NCBI RefSeq assembly: GCF_018918075.1
Contig: NZ_JAHLPW010000002.1
Location: 186,001 to 250,000, forward strand
Source: Virgibacillus sp. MSJ-26
Lineage (GTDB): Bacteria > Bacillota > Bacilli > Bacillales > Amphibacillaceae
Length of the DNA stretch: 64,000 bases
Direction: 5' to 3'
The notes below the pieces were generated by a model. That model did no database searches and was not told the DNA's origin. It saw only the letters and a program-made list of their open reading frames with translations. A program made the translations under genes and the position numbers. Of this stretch, positions 1 through 7,610 are shown piece after piece (positions within the stretch are counted from its first letter, which is position 1; every line of letters begins with the position of its first letter).

Positions 1-2
1 CT

Positions 3-704
3 AACGGAATTGAAGGTAAATATGCAGCCATGAACTTCTTTAATCCAATTGATTATTTCGGAGATGAGGTCGGAAGTCGCTATGTTCCAGGTAACGCGCT
101 CGAAGGACCGAATGGCGATAAATTATTTACAGCGGTTCTCTCACCTGTTAATAGTTTAGGGCATTTTTCAATTACAAGTGAGAATGAAAATCCAGAAGCA
201 ACGATTCGCTGGATTGATCACTTCTGGAGTGATGAAGGAGCCAAAATGTTCTTCATGGGACTTGAAGGCGAAACCTACGAGGAGACAGATGATGGACCAG
301 AATTACTTGACGAGATCACAGACAACCCAGATGGCTTAACCATTCAAGAAGCATTAGCCAAGTATATCATCAATCCAGGCGGAGGGCACCCGGTCATCGA
401 TGACCCAAGGTACTCAACAGCACCGGAATTTCAGCCTGAAGACATTGAAAACGCAGAACAAAACGCACCATATCTAATCGAAGAACCATGGCCACTCTTC
501 TTCTATGAAGATGATGAGCAAGACAAACTCGACGCCATTGGAACAGACTTAGGAAAATACGTCAACGAAATGGAAGCGGCCTTTGTCACCGGAGAAAAAG
601 ACTTCTCCGAATGGGATGACTACGTCGAGACTATCGAAGGCATGGGCTTAGACGATTATATGGAAATTCAAGAAAAAGCATTAGAACGTTATTTAGAGAA
701 TTAA
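3..704 (+). CDS. extracellular solute-binding protein, LplA-like, 3' part (5' end outside window)
   Basis: The reading frame is open to the window edge; the first internal Met is at 30, so this is the C-terminal ~233 residues of a longer protein. It is a close paralogue of the complete binding protein at 1295-2917: the stretches FNPIDYFGDEVGSRYVPGNA, WIDHFWSDEGAKMFFMG and FSEWDDYVETIEGMGLDDY recur there with few changes. By family, these are lipid-anchored receptors of carbohydrate ABC importers of the LplA/YtcQ/YesO type. It is separated from its paralogue by a 0.5 kb repeat array, so the pair looks like a tandem duplication. The ligand is not identifiable from sequence; the neighbouring MurNAc genes suggest a cell-wall sugar (inference). 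Confidence 0.85.
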   Translation, partial: NGIEGKYAAMNFFNPIDYFGDEVGSRYVPGNALEGPNGDKLFTAVLSPVNSLGHFSITSENENPEATIRWIDHFWSDEGAKMFFMGLEGETYEETDDGPELLDEITDNPDGLTIQEALAKYIINPGGGHPVIDDPRYSTAPEFQPEDIENAEQNAPYLIEEPWPLFFYEDDEQDKLDAIGTDLGKYVNEMEAAFVTGEKDFSEWDDYVETIEGMGLDDYMEIQEKALERYLEN

Positions 705-720
705 GTTTTGGTGTTGTGGT

Positions 721-1232
721 GCGCGAGTTCGCGGTGCCCCCGCTCGACCTGGGGCTGATCCCGCTCGAGTTGGGCCGGACGCCGCTCGACCTGGAGCTGA
801 TTCCGCTCGAGTTGGGCCGGACGCCGCTCGACCTGGGGTGACTCCCGCTCGAGTTGGGCCGGACGCCGCTCGACCTGGGGTGACTCCCGCTCGAGTTGGG
901 CCGGACGCCGCTCGACCTGGAGTTGATCCCGCTCGAGTTGGGTCGGACGCCGCTCGACCTGGAGCTGATCCCGCTCGAGTTGGGCCGGACGCCGCTCGAC
1001 CTGGAGCTGATCCCGCTCGAGTTGGGCTTGAAGCCGCTCGACCTGGGGTGACTCCCGCTCGAGTTGGGCCGGACGCCGCTCGACCTTGAGCTGATCCCGC
1101 TCGAGTTGGGCCGTTTTCCGCTCGAGTGAGGTGGTTTCCTGCTCGACTCAGGGGTGATCTCGCTCGAGCTGCTCATCCAGCCGCGCATTTACGCAGACTT
1201 GTCGCTCGAGGGTGCGCCACGCCGCTCGCCAC
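721..1232. repeat. GC-rich 21-nt periodic array A
   Basis: The core CTCGA occurs at 743 and then every 21 nt without slippage (764, 785, 806 ... 1100, 1121, 1142, 1163), and again in phase at 1205: about 22 units. Two half-units alternate, GCTCGAGTTGGG and GCTCGACCTGGG, giving a 42-nt higher-order repeat. GC content is far above the flanking DNA. Because 21 is a multiple of three, frames stay open on both strands (631-1188 minus and 838-1089 plus), but neither has a good ribosome binding site and neither resembles a known protein. It lies between the two paralogous solute-binding protein genes. Confidence 0.9.
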
Positions 1233-1294
1233 CACTCCAAGCTGTCATAAAAAGTAAAATTAAATTTTAAAATAGAATTATGGGAGGGTTTGAC

Positions 1295-2917
1295 ATGAGG
1301 TTCAAAAATATAGTGTTTCTACTTTTGGCTGCTTCGTTAATTGTGATGCTGGCAGCGTGTAGTGATGATGACGAAACGGATGCAGGTGGAAGTGAAGAGG
1401 CATTAGATAATTTGAATGAAGAAGGTATGCCGATTGTTGATGAAGAGATTGAATTAGAAATTTTTGCTGGTAAGGCGGCGACAACGGCTGACGACTGGAA
1501 TGATGTATTGCTTTTAAATGAATATGAAGAGATGACAAATATGAATATTACCTGGAATCAAGTGGCGGCAGACGGTTTGGATGAAAAGCGTAATCTCGCC
1601 TTAGCGAGTGGGGATTTGCCTGATGCTTTTTATGCTGCCAATATACCTGTCTCTGACATTCAAAAGTATGGGGATCAAGGTACCTTCATTCCGCTGAATG
1701 ATTTGATTGAAGAATATGCTCCAAATATTTCTAAAGTACTTGACGAAAACCCGGATATTCGAAAAGGGTTGACATTCCCGGATGGTAATATTTATTCGGT
1801 GCCGACTGTCTATTCGCCTGATTTTGAATCTCTGTTAATCGGAGCTAAAGGTTGGGTGAATGGCGACTGGTTAGAACAGCTTGATATGGATAATCCGGAA
1901 ACAACGGAAGAATTTTACGAGTATTTAAAAGCTGTTAAGGAAACGGATCTTAATGGCAGTGGTGAAAACGATGAAATTCCATTAAGTAGTGTTGCTGAAA
2001 TGTCTCGTATTATCCACTGGATTTCTGGAGCGTTCGGCGTTCAAAACAAAGGGCAGCTTCACACATTAATCGATGAGGATCCAGATTCAGGGGATATTCG
2101 CTTTTTCCCAATTCATGAACAGTATAAAGAAATGCTTGAGTATTTAAATCGTTTATATGACGAAGGTTTAATCGAAGAAAGTATTTACTCACTTGAGGTT
2201 GACCAGCACCTTGCTAATGCAGCGGATAATTTGTACGGGGCGGTGCAGTTCTATAACCCTATTGAACTGTATGGTGAAGAAGTTGGAAGTCAATTTATTC
2301 CAGGGAATGCGCTTGAAGGACCAGATGGGACGAAAATGTATACAGGTATCACGTCGCCACTTCGTTCTTTAGGAAACTTCTTAATCACAAGTGAAAATGA
2401 AAATCCAGAAGCAACGCTAAGATGGATTGACTATTTCTGGAGTGACGAAGGATCCAAAATGTTCTTTATGGGAATTGAAGGTGTCACCTATGAAGAAACA
2501 GAAGATGGCCCAGAACTCAAAGATGAAATCACCGACAATCCGGATGGCTTAACATTAACTCAGGCGCTAGCTGAATATATTATCAATCCAGGTGGAAACC
2601 ACCCTGTCATGGTCACAGACGATTACTTTACTGGTTCGGAAAATGCACCAACAGATATCGAAGCTGTTGAGGAAATTGAACCTTATTTAATCGACGAAAT
2701 CTGGCCTGCTTTTACGTATACAGCTGAAGAAAATGATGATATTTCTGTACTCGAAACAGACTTAGATAAATATGTAAGTGAAATGCAAGCAGCGTTTATC
2801 ACCGGTGAGAAAGACTTCTCTGAATGGGATGATTATGTTGAGCAAGTTGAGAGCATGGGACTTGATGATTATATGGAAATTCAACAAGCTGCTTTTGAAC
2901 GTTACAAAGAAAATTAA
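1295..2917 (+). CDS. carbohydrate ABC transporter substrate-binding lipoprotein, LplA-like
   Basis: 540 aa, the usual length for this family. I chose ATG 1295 over the in-frame ATG at 1280 because GGGAGG (1282-1287) sits 7 nt upstream of 1295. The N-terminus is a lipoprotein signal (FKNIVFLLLAASLIVMLAAC) with lipobox LAAC, followed by a very acidic linker, so the mature protein is anchored outside the membrane. The C-terminal third duplicates the truncated gene at 3-704. The two permease genes follow directly; no ATPase gene is present, as is normal for CUT1-type systems that share an MsmX-like ATPase (established for Bacillus). Linkage to namZ-murQ-murR-murK suggests import of a MurNAc-containing sugar (inference). 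Confidence 0.9.
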   Translation: MRFKNIVFLLLAASLIVMLAACSDDDETDAGGSEEALDNLNEEGMPIVDEEIELEIFAGKAATTADDWNDVLLLNEYEEMTNMNITWNQVAADGLDEKRNLALASGDLPDAFYAANIPVSDIQKYGDQGTFIPLNDLIEEYAPNISKVLDENPDIRKGLTFPDGNIYSVPTVYSPDFESLLIGAKGWVNGDWLEQLDMDNPETTEEFYEYLKAVKETDLNGSGENDEIPLSSVAEMSRIIHWISGAFGVQNKGQLHTLIDEDPDSGDIRFFPIHEQYKEMLEYLNRLYDEGLIEESIYSLEVDQHLANAADNLYGAVQFYNPIELYGEEVGSQFIPGNALEGPDGTKMYTGITSPLRSLGNFLITSENENPEATLRWIDYFWSDEGSKMFFMGIEGVTYEETEDGPELKDEITDNPDGLTLTQALAEYIINPGGNHPVMVTDDYFTGSENAPTDIEAVEEIEPYLIDEIWPAFTYTAEENDDISVLETDLDKYVSEMQAAFITGEKDFSEWDDYVEQVESMGLDDYMEIQQAAFERYKEN

Positions 2918-2937
2918 TCTGAAGTAGAAGTAAGGTT

Positions 2938-2969
2938 ATTAGTGGTCGGAAGCTTCTCCGACCACTAAT
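2938..2969 (+). promoter_or_regulatory. intercistronic hairpin after the solute-binding protein gene
   Basis: A perfect 13-bp stem (2938-2950 with 2957-2969) encloses the 6-nt loop AGCTTC. No T-run follows and the AGGAGG of the permease gene starts just after it. Such hairpins between a binding-protein gene and its permeases commonly protect the upstream mRNA and keep the binding protein in excess (established pattern; its action here is inferred). Confidence 0.6.
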
Positions 2970-2986
2970 AAATAGGAGGTTGTTGA

Positions 2987-3934
2987 ATGAAAACAGCAAA
3001 AGCAGATGTAAAACTACCAACTCATAAGCGTATTGAAGCCGTAAAGAAAAATCTGCAAAGAAACTGGCAAATTTATATATTTCTGCTTCCTGCGGTGATT
3101 TATTTTATCGTAATGCATTATGTACCTATGTATGGAGTACAGATTGCCTTTAAAGATTTTATTGCTACAAAAGGGATATGGGGGAGTCCTTGGAAAGGAT
3201 TTGACCATTTCATACGCTTTTTTGACTCATATTATTTTTGGCGTTTACTTAAAAACACAATTATTTTAAGTGGTTATCAGTTAATATTATTCCCGTTACC
3301 GATCATTCTAGCTCTTTCACTTCATGAAGTGAAAAATGGCTGGTTTAAAAAATGGGCACAAACGTTAACTTATGCCCCGCATTTTATTTCAGTCGTTGTT
3401 GTCGTAGGTATGATTGTTATTTTTCTAGACCCGACAACAGGGTTAGTGAACCGTCTAATTGTTGCATTTGGCGGCGATCCGATTCCATTTTTAACAAGCC
3501 CGAAATGGTTTAGACATGTGTTTACATGGTCAGGTGTCTGGCAAACCCTTGGGTGGGGATCGATTATATATTTAGCCGCTCTCTCAGGAGTCAATCCTGA
3601 ACTTCATGAAGCGGCAAAAGTGGATGGAGCATCCCGCATACAACGAATCCTCCACATTAACATCCCGAGTATTTTGCCAACCATCGTCGTGTTATTTATT
3701 TTAAATATTGGGAGTTTTATGACGGTAGGCTTTGAAAAAGTACTCTTGATGCAAAATGATTTAAACGTCTCGACATCAGATGTTATTCAAACGTTTGTTT
3801 ATCAGACAGGACTACTTGAAGGTCAGTATAGTTTTGCGGCAGCGATAGGATTATTTGACTCAGTGATTAATATTACATTACTCGTTATGTTTAACTATTT
3901 AGCGAGAAAAGCAACTGACTCGAGTCTATGGTAA
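2987..3934 (+). CDS. carbohydrate ABC transporter permease, LplB-like
   Basis: 315 aa with about six hydrophobic segments, the first at residues ~27-47. The cytoplasmic EAA loop, which docks the ATPase, reads EAAKVDGASRIQRILHINIP at about residue 205. The N-terminus (HKRIEAVKKNLQRNWQIYIF) and motif VMHYVPMYGVQIAFKDF are typical of the LplB/YtcP branch. The start has AGGAGG 8 nt upstream. It ends 12 nt before the second permease gene, so the two should be translated from one mRNA and form the membrane heterodimer for the neighbouring binding protein. Confidence 0.92.
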   Translation: MKTAKADVKLPTHKRIEAVKKNLQRNWQIYIFLLPAVIYFIVMHYVPMYGVQIAFKDFIATKGIWGSPWKGFDHFIRFFDSYYFWRLLKNTIILSGYQLILFPLPIILALSLHEVKNGWFKKWAQTLTYAPHFISVVVVVGMIVIFLDPTTGLVNRLIVAFGGDPIPFLTSPKWFRHVFTWSGVWQTLGWGSIIYLAALSGVNPELHEAAKVDGASRIQRILHINIPSILPTIVVLFILNIGSFMTVGFEKVLLMQNDLNVSTSDVIQTFVYQTGLLEGQYSFAAAIGLFDSVINITLLVMFNYLARKATDSSLW

Positions 3935-3946
3935 GGAGTGAGAACT

Positions 3947-4837
3947 ATGAAGAATTTTAGTCTATCTGATAAAGCATTTGACGTTATTAATACGATCTTT
4001 TTATTAATTATTTTAGTGCTGGTCGTCTATCCGCTCATTTTTGTATTAAGTGCCTCAATAAGTGATCCGGCAGCTGTCAGTTCTGGTAAAATGTGGTTAT
4101 GGCCAGTCGATATTACCTTTAAAGGGTATGAACGAGTTTTTGCGGATAATGCGATTTGGCGGGGCTATGGTAATACGATCATTTATACGGCTGTTGGAAC
4201 GGCCATCCATTTATTCGTTCTATTGCCTTGTGCTTACGCGTTATCAAGAAAAGAATTGATGTTTAAAAAAGGCATTCTCTGGTTCATTTTGTTTACGATG
4301 TTATTTAACGGTGGTTTGATTCCAACGTATTTAGTCGTTAAATCATTAGGTATGTTAGATACCATGTGGGCGATTGTGATCCCAAACGTGGTTGGGGCTT
4401 GGTCGATTCTTGTGGCGCGTGCCTTTTTCCAACAAAGTATCCCTGACCAATTAGTCGAAGCTTCGAAAATTGATGGGGCATCCGATTTTTATATATTCAT
4501 CCGTGTTGTGTTGCCGTTATCATTACCAATTGTTGCAGTGATGGCGCTCTTCCATGCGGTGAATTTATGGAACCAGTATTTCAATGCGTTGATTTATTTA
4601 TCCGATCGGGATAAGTTTCCGTTACAGTTAATTTTAAGGGAAATATTAGTCGTTAACCAGATGCAGCTAAATGATCCGGGAGCAGGTGTCGCTGAATCCT
4701 TGGTTGATCAAGTTAAAACAGCAGGATTGATTAAATATGCTGTCATTATCGTGTCATCTCTTCCTTTGTTGCTCGTCTATCCATTTATCCAAAAATATTT
4801 CGTACAAGGTGTGTTAATTGGATCGATTAAAGAGTAA
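3947..4837 (+). CDS. carbohydrate ABC transporter permease, LplC-like
   Basis: 296 aa, six predicted membrane segments. ATG 3947 is preferred over GTG 3938 because AAGGAGTG (3933-3940) is 6 nt upstream. The EAA loop is EASKIDGASDFYIFIRVVLP at about residue 180. PTYLVVKSLGMLDTMWAIVIP and the ending FVQGVLIGSIKE are hallmarks of the LplC/YtcO (CUT1, MalG-like) half-permease. It pairs with the upstream LplB-like protein. Confidence 0.92.
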   Translation: MKNFSLSDKAFDVINTIFLLIILVLVVYPLIFVLSASISDPAAVSSGKMWLWPVDITFKGYERVFADNAIWRGYGNTIIYTAVGTAIHLFVLLPCAYALSRKELMFKKGILWFILFTMLFNGGLIPTYLVVKSLGMLDTMWAIVIPNVVGAWSILVARAFFQQSIPDQLVEASKIDGASDFYIFIRVVLPLSLPIVAVMALFHAVNLWNQYFNALIYLSDRDKFPLQLILREILVVNQMQLNDPGAGVAESLVDQVKTAGLIKYAVIIVSSLPLLLVYPFIQKYFVQGVLIGSIKE

Positions 4838-4903
4838 AAAGGGCCGCATTCAGACTTGAAAATGTTAAAAATACGTAGGCAACATATGTAAGGAGGGACA
4901 TCA

Positions 4904-5521
4904 ATGAGTGGATTTGTAGCTGGCTATTATCGTTTTGCCTTGTGGATTACGCGTTTCGCTTATTTAAATATATTATGGGTGCTTTTTTCAGTGGCGGGTT
5001 TATTGTTTTTTGGTATTCTGCCTGCAACGACAGCGATGTTTGCGGTGGTAAGAAAGTGGATTGATGGGGAGTCGGACATACCGATTTTTGAAACATTTTG
5101 GAAATCTTACCGAAAAGAATTTATAAAAATCAATGTGCTAGGATACAGTGTGTTCATTGTTGGCTATCTATTAACAATTGAATTTCAGATTTTACGCTCC
5201 CAAGAGCATATCGCTTATCTGATCGCAAGTTTTGGTGTTGTCGGGCTGTTTATTATTTACTTTATTATACTGTTATACCTATTTCCGATTTTCGTTCATT
5301 TTAATTTAAAGCCACTTGAGTATATCAAATGGGCGTTTGTCATTGGCATCGGTCATCCATTTTTAACACTATTTTTATTCGGTGTTATGATAGCGCTTGT
5401 GTATCTTACATTTATAACGATACCGGCCTTGTTATTTTTCTTTGGAGGAAGCATTTCCGCTTATATCCTCATGTGGGGCGCTTCGCTGACATTTTCAAAG
5501 TATGAGAGTGCAGAAGTGTGA
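4904..5521 (+). CDS. YesL-like DUF624 membrane protein
   Basis: 205 aa with five or so hydrophobic helices. MSGFVAGYYRFALWITRFAYLN and GILPATTAMFAVVRKW match the YesL/DUF624 family, which in Bacillus and Paenibacillus regularly sits beside LplABC-type sugar transporters. Its biochemical role is not established. RBS AAGGAGG lies 8 nt before the ATG. Position between permease and namZ genes supports one operon for import and hydrolysis. Confidence 0.8.
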   Translation: MSGFVAGYYRFALWITRFAYLNILWVLFSVAGLLFFGILPATTAMFAVVRKWIDGESDIPIFETFWKSYRKEFIKINVLGYSVFIVGYLLTIEFQILRSQEHIAYLIASFGVVGLFIIYFIILLYLFPIFVHFNLKPLEYIKWAFVIGIGHPFLTLFLFGVMIALVYLTFITIPALLFFFGGSISAYILMWGASLTFSKYESAEV

Positions 5522-5551
5522 GAATTTAAAAGTAAAGGATGTGTACCTCAT

Positions 5552-6700
5552 TTGCGTTTAGGTTTAGATGTATTTTTAGAAAATGATTATAAAAAATATA
5601 CTGGAAAGCGCATCGGCCTCGTGACAAATATGACGGGTGTCAATGAGCGACTAGTCCCGGCGATTGACTTATTTTTCGATCATCCAGATATTGAATTAAC
5701 GGCGCTTTTTGGTCCTGAGCACGGCATTCGCGGGGATGCGAAAGAAGGCGAAGACGTCACGTCGTTTACGGACCCAGCAACAAATCTGCCGGTTTATAGT
5801 TTGTATGGCGAGACACGAAAGCCGACTGCAGATATGATGGAAAACGTGGACGTCATGGTGTTTGATCTTCAAGATATCGGGTCACGCTATTACACGTATA
5901 TTTATACGATGGCCCATGTGATGGAAGCGTGCGCGGAATATAATAAAGAATTTGTTGTGCTTGATCGTCCTAACCCTATTTCAGGTCAACGTCTTGAAGG
6001 GAATTTGGTGGAAAAAGAAGTGCGTTCGTTTATCGGTCTTTTTCCTATCCCAAACCGACACGGGATGACGGTGGGCGAACTGGCTAAATTATTTAAACAT
6101 GAATTTGGCTATAGATGTGATTTAACGGTGATTCCGATGCAAGGTTGGAAAAGGGAGATGTATTTCGATGAGACGGGACTGTTTTGGGTACCGCCATCGC
6201 CGAACACAACAACCATGGATATGATGATGTTATATCCAGGCACATGTCTAGTTGAAGGAACGAATCTATCAGAAGGACGTGGCACGACGAAACCTTTTGA
6301 ATGGATTGGTGCCCCGTTTATTAACGGTCAGACGTTAGCAAAACAATTTAATGCAAAAAAAATTCCGGGAGTCCTGGCGCGTCCGATTACGTTTATCCCG
6401 ACCTATCAAAAGCATGAGGGTGAATTATGTAGCGGCGTGCAACTTCATATTGAACATCGGCATAAGGTCCATGCGTTAAAAACAGGTGTAGCGCTGCTTG
6501 AAACGATTGCCAGTATGTATCCGGATGATTTTAAGTTTATTGAGAGTAAGCCTGGTAGGTATTTTATCGATTTACTCGCAGGGACCAAAGAGCTGAAACA
6601 AGCCATTTTAGACCAACAGACCAAAGAATTTTTTAAAGAATGTGAGCGACAGCTTGAGGATTTTAACAAAATACGTGAGAACTATCTCATTTATAAGTAG
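5552..6700 (+). CDS. namZ: exo-beta-N-acetylmuramidase NamZ (DUF1343), cytoplasmic form
   Basis: 382 aa starting at TTG. Conserved NamZ/YbbC blocks are clear: GPEHGIRGDAKEGE (residues ~50-63), YGETRKPT, FDLQDIGSRYYTYIYTM, LDRPNPISG, NRHGMTVGELAKLF, and EGTNLSEGRGTTKPFEWIGA. By family, it releases terminal MurNAc from peptidoglycan-derived saccharides. Unlike B. subtilis NamZ, and unlike the second copy at 35458, it has no signal peptide: the first residues MRLGLDVFLENDYKK already belong to the fold. It should act on imported saccharides in the cytoplasm (inference). It ends 10 nt before murQ. Confidence 0.9.
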   Translation: MRLGLDVFLENDYKKYTGKRIGLVTNMTGVNERLVPAIDLFFDHPDIELTALFGPEHGIRGDAKEGEDVTSFTDPATNLPVYSLYGETRKPTADMMENVDVMVFDLQDIGSRYYTYIYTMAHVMEACAEYNKEFVVLDRPNPISGQRLEGNLVEKEVRSFIGLFPIPNRHGMTVGELAKLFKHEFGYRCDLTVIPMQGWKREMYFDETGLFWVPPSPNTTTMDMMMLYPGTCLVEGTNLSEGRGTTKPFEWIGAPFINGQTLAKQFNAKKIPGVLARPITFIPTYQKHEGELCSGVQLHIEHRHKVHALKTGVALLETIASMYPDDFKFIESKPGRYFIDLLAGTKELKQAILDQQTKEFFKECERQLEDFNKIRENYLIYK

Positions 6701-6710
6701 GTGACGGCAG

Positions 6711-7610
6711 ATGGAGAAATTAACGACATTAAGAACGGAACAGCGGAATGAGCACACGATGAATCTAGATAATATGGGAACACTCGATATACTAAAAACG
6801 ATTAATCAAGAAGATATGACCGTGGCAAAGAAGGTAGAAGACGTGCTTCCTAATATTCATCAAGCAGTTGAATTAATTTATAAATCATTACGTCGTGGTG
6901 GAAAATTATTTTATGTAGGAGCCGGGACGAGCGGTCGCATTGGTATCCTTGATGCTGTGGAATGCCCGCCGACGTTCAGCACACCACCTGATTTGGTCCA
7001 AGGCGTGATGGCTGGTGGAGATAGTGCCTTCATGCAAGCAGTTGAAGGGGCAGAGGACAATGAGAGTTTAGGTGGAGAGGAACTAAAAGAGAGAGGTTTG
7101 ACTGAACTCGACGTCGTGATGGGGATCGCTGCAAGCGGCAGAACACCCTACGTCACTGGGGCTTTAAAATACGCAAAAGACATTGGCGCGTCCACCGTTA
7201 GCTTATCAAGTAACATCAACGCCAAAATTAGCGAGCATGCTGATGTGAAAATTGCTGTCGATACAGGTCCCGAAGTGCTGACAGGTTCAACGAGACTAAA
7301 AGCAGCGACCGCACATAAATTAATTTTAAATATGATTACTACGACAACAATGGTTAAAATCGGAAAAGTCTATGAAAATTTGATGGTCGATGTCAAGGTA
7401 AGTAACTATAAATTAAAAGAACGAGCGAAAAATATTATCTCAACTATTACCGACGTTTCTATGGAAGAAGCAGGCGCTGTTTTAGACAAGGCGCATCTTG
7501 AAGTGAAGCCGGCCATCGTCATGATTAAGGCTAATGTAGATTATGAAAAAGCGAAGAAACTTATCGACGCGGCAGATGGTTTCGTGAGGAAGGCGATTGC
7601 GCTTGGATAA
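6711..7610 (+). CDS. murQ: N-acetylmuramic acid 6-phosphate etherase
   Basis: 299 aa, normal for MurQ. It cleaves the D-lactyl ether of MurNAc-6-phosphate to give GlcNAc-6-phosphate and D-lactate in the cytoplasm. The SIS-domain signature GAGTSGRIGILDAVECPPTF starts near residue 70; Glu84 corresponds to the catalytic acid of the E. coli enzyme and Glu115 (EGAEDN) to the second conserved Glu. Further family motifs are GIAASGRTPYV and TGSTRLKAATAHKLILNMI. RBS AGGTGA precedes the ATG. Its last 14 nt overlap the next ORF. Confidence 0.96.
   Translation: MEKLTTLRTEQRNEHTMNLDNMGTLDILKTINQEDMTVAKKVEDVLPNIHQAVELIYKSLRRGGKLFYVGAGTSGRIGILDAVECPPTFSTPPDLVQGVMAGGDSAFMQAVEGAEDNESLGGEELKERGLTELDVVMGIAASGRTPYVTGALKYAKDIGASTVSLSSNINAKISEHADVKIAVDTGPEVLTGSTRLKAATAHKLILNMITTTTMVKIGKVYENLMVDVKVSNYKLKERAKNIISTITDVSMEEAGAVLDKAHLEVKPAIVMIKANVDYEKAKKLIDAADGFVRKAIALG

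Noticed and set aside
631-1188. Long ORF on the minus strand across array A (Arg/Ser-rich repeats)
   Set aside because: It exists only because 21 nt is seven codons; the opposite strand is also open, the start lacks an RBS, and it runs into the 3' end of the binding-protein gene. Similar ORFs at 23702-24166, 25306-25611, 30346-30690 and 46620-46877 are rejected for the same reason.
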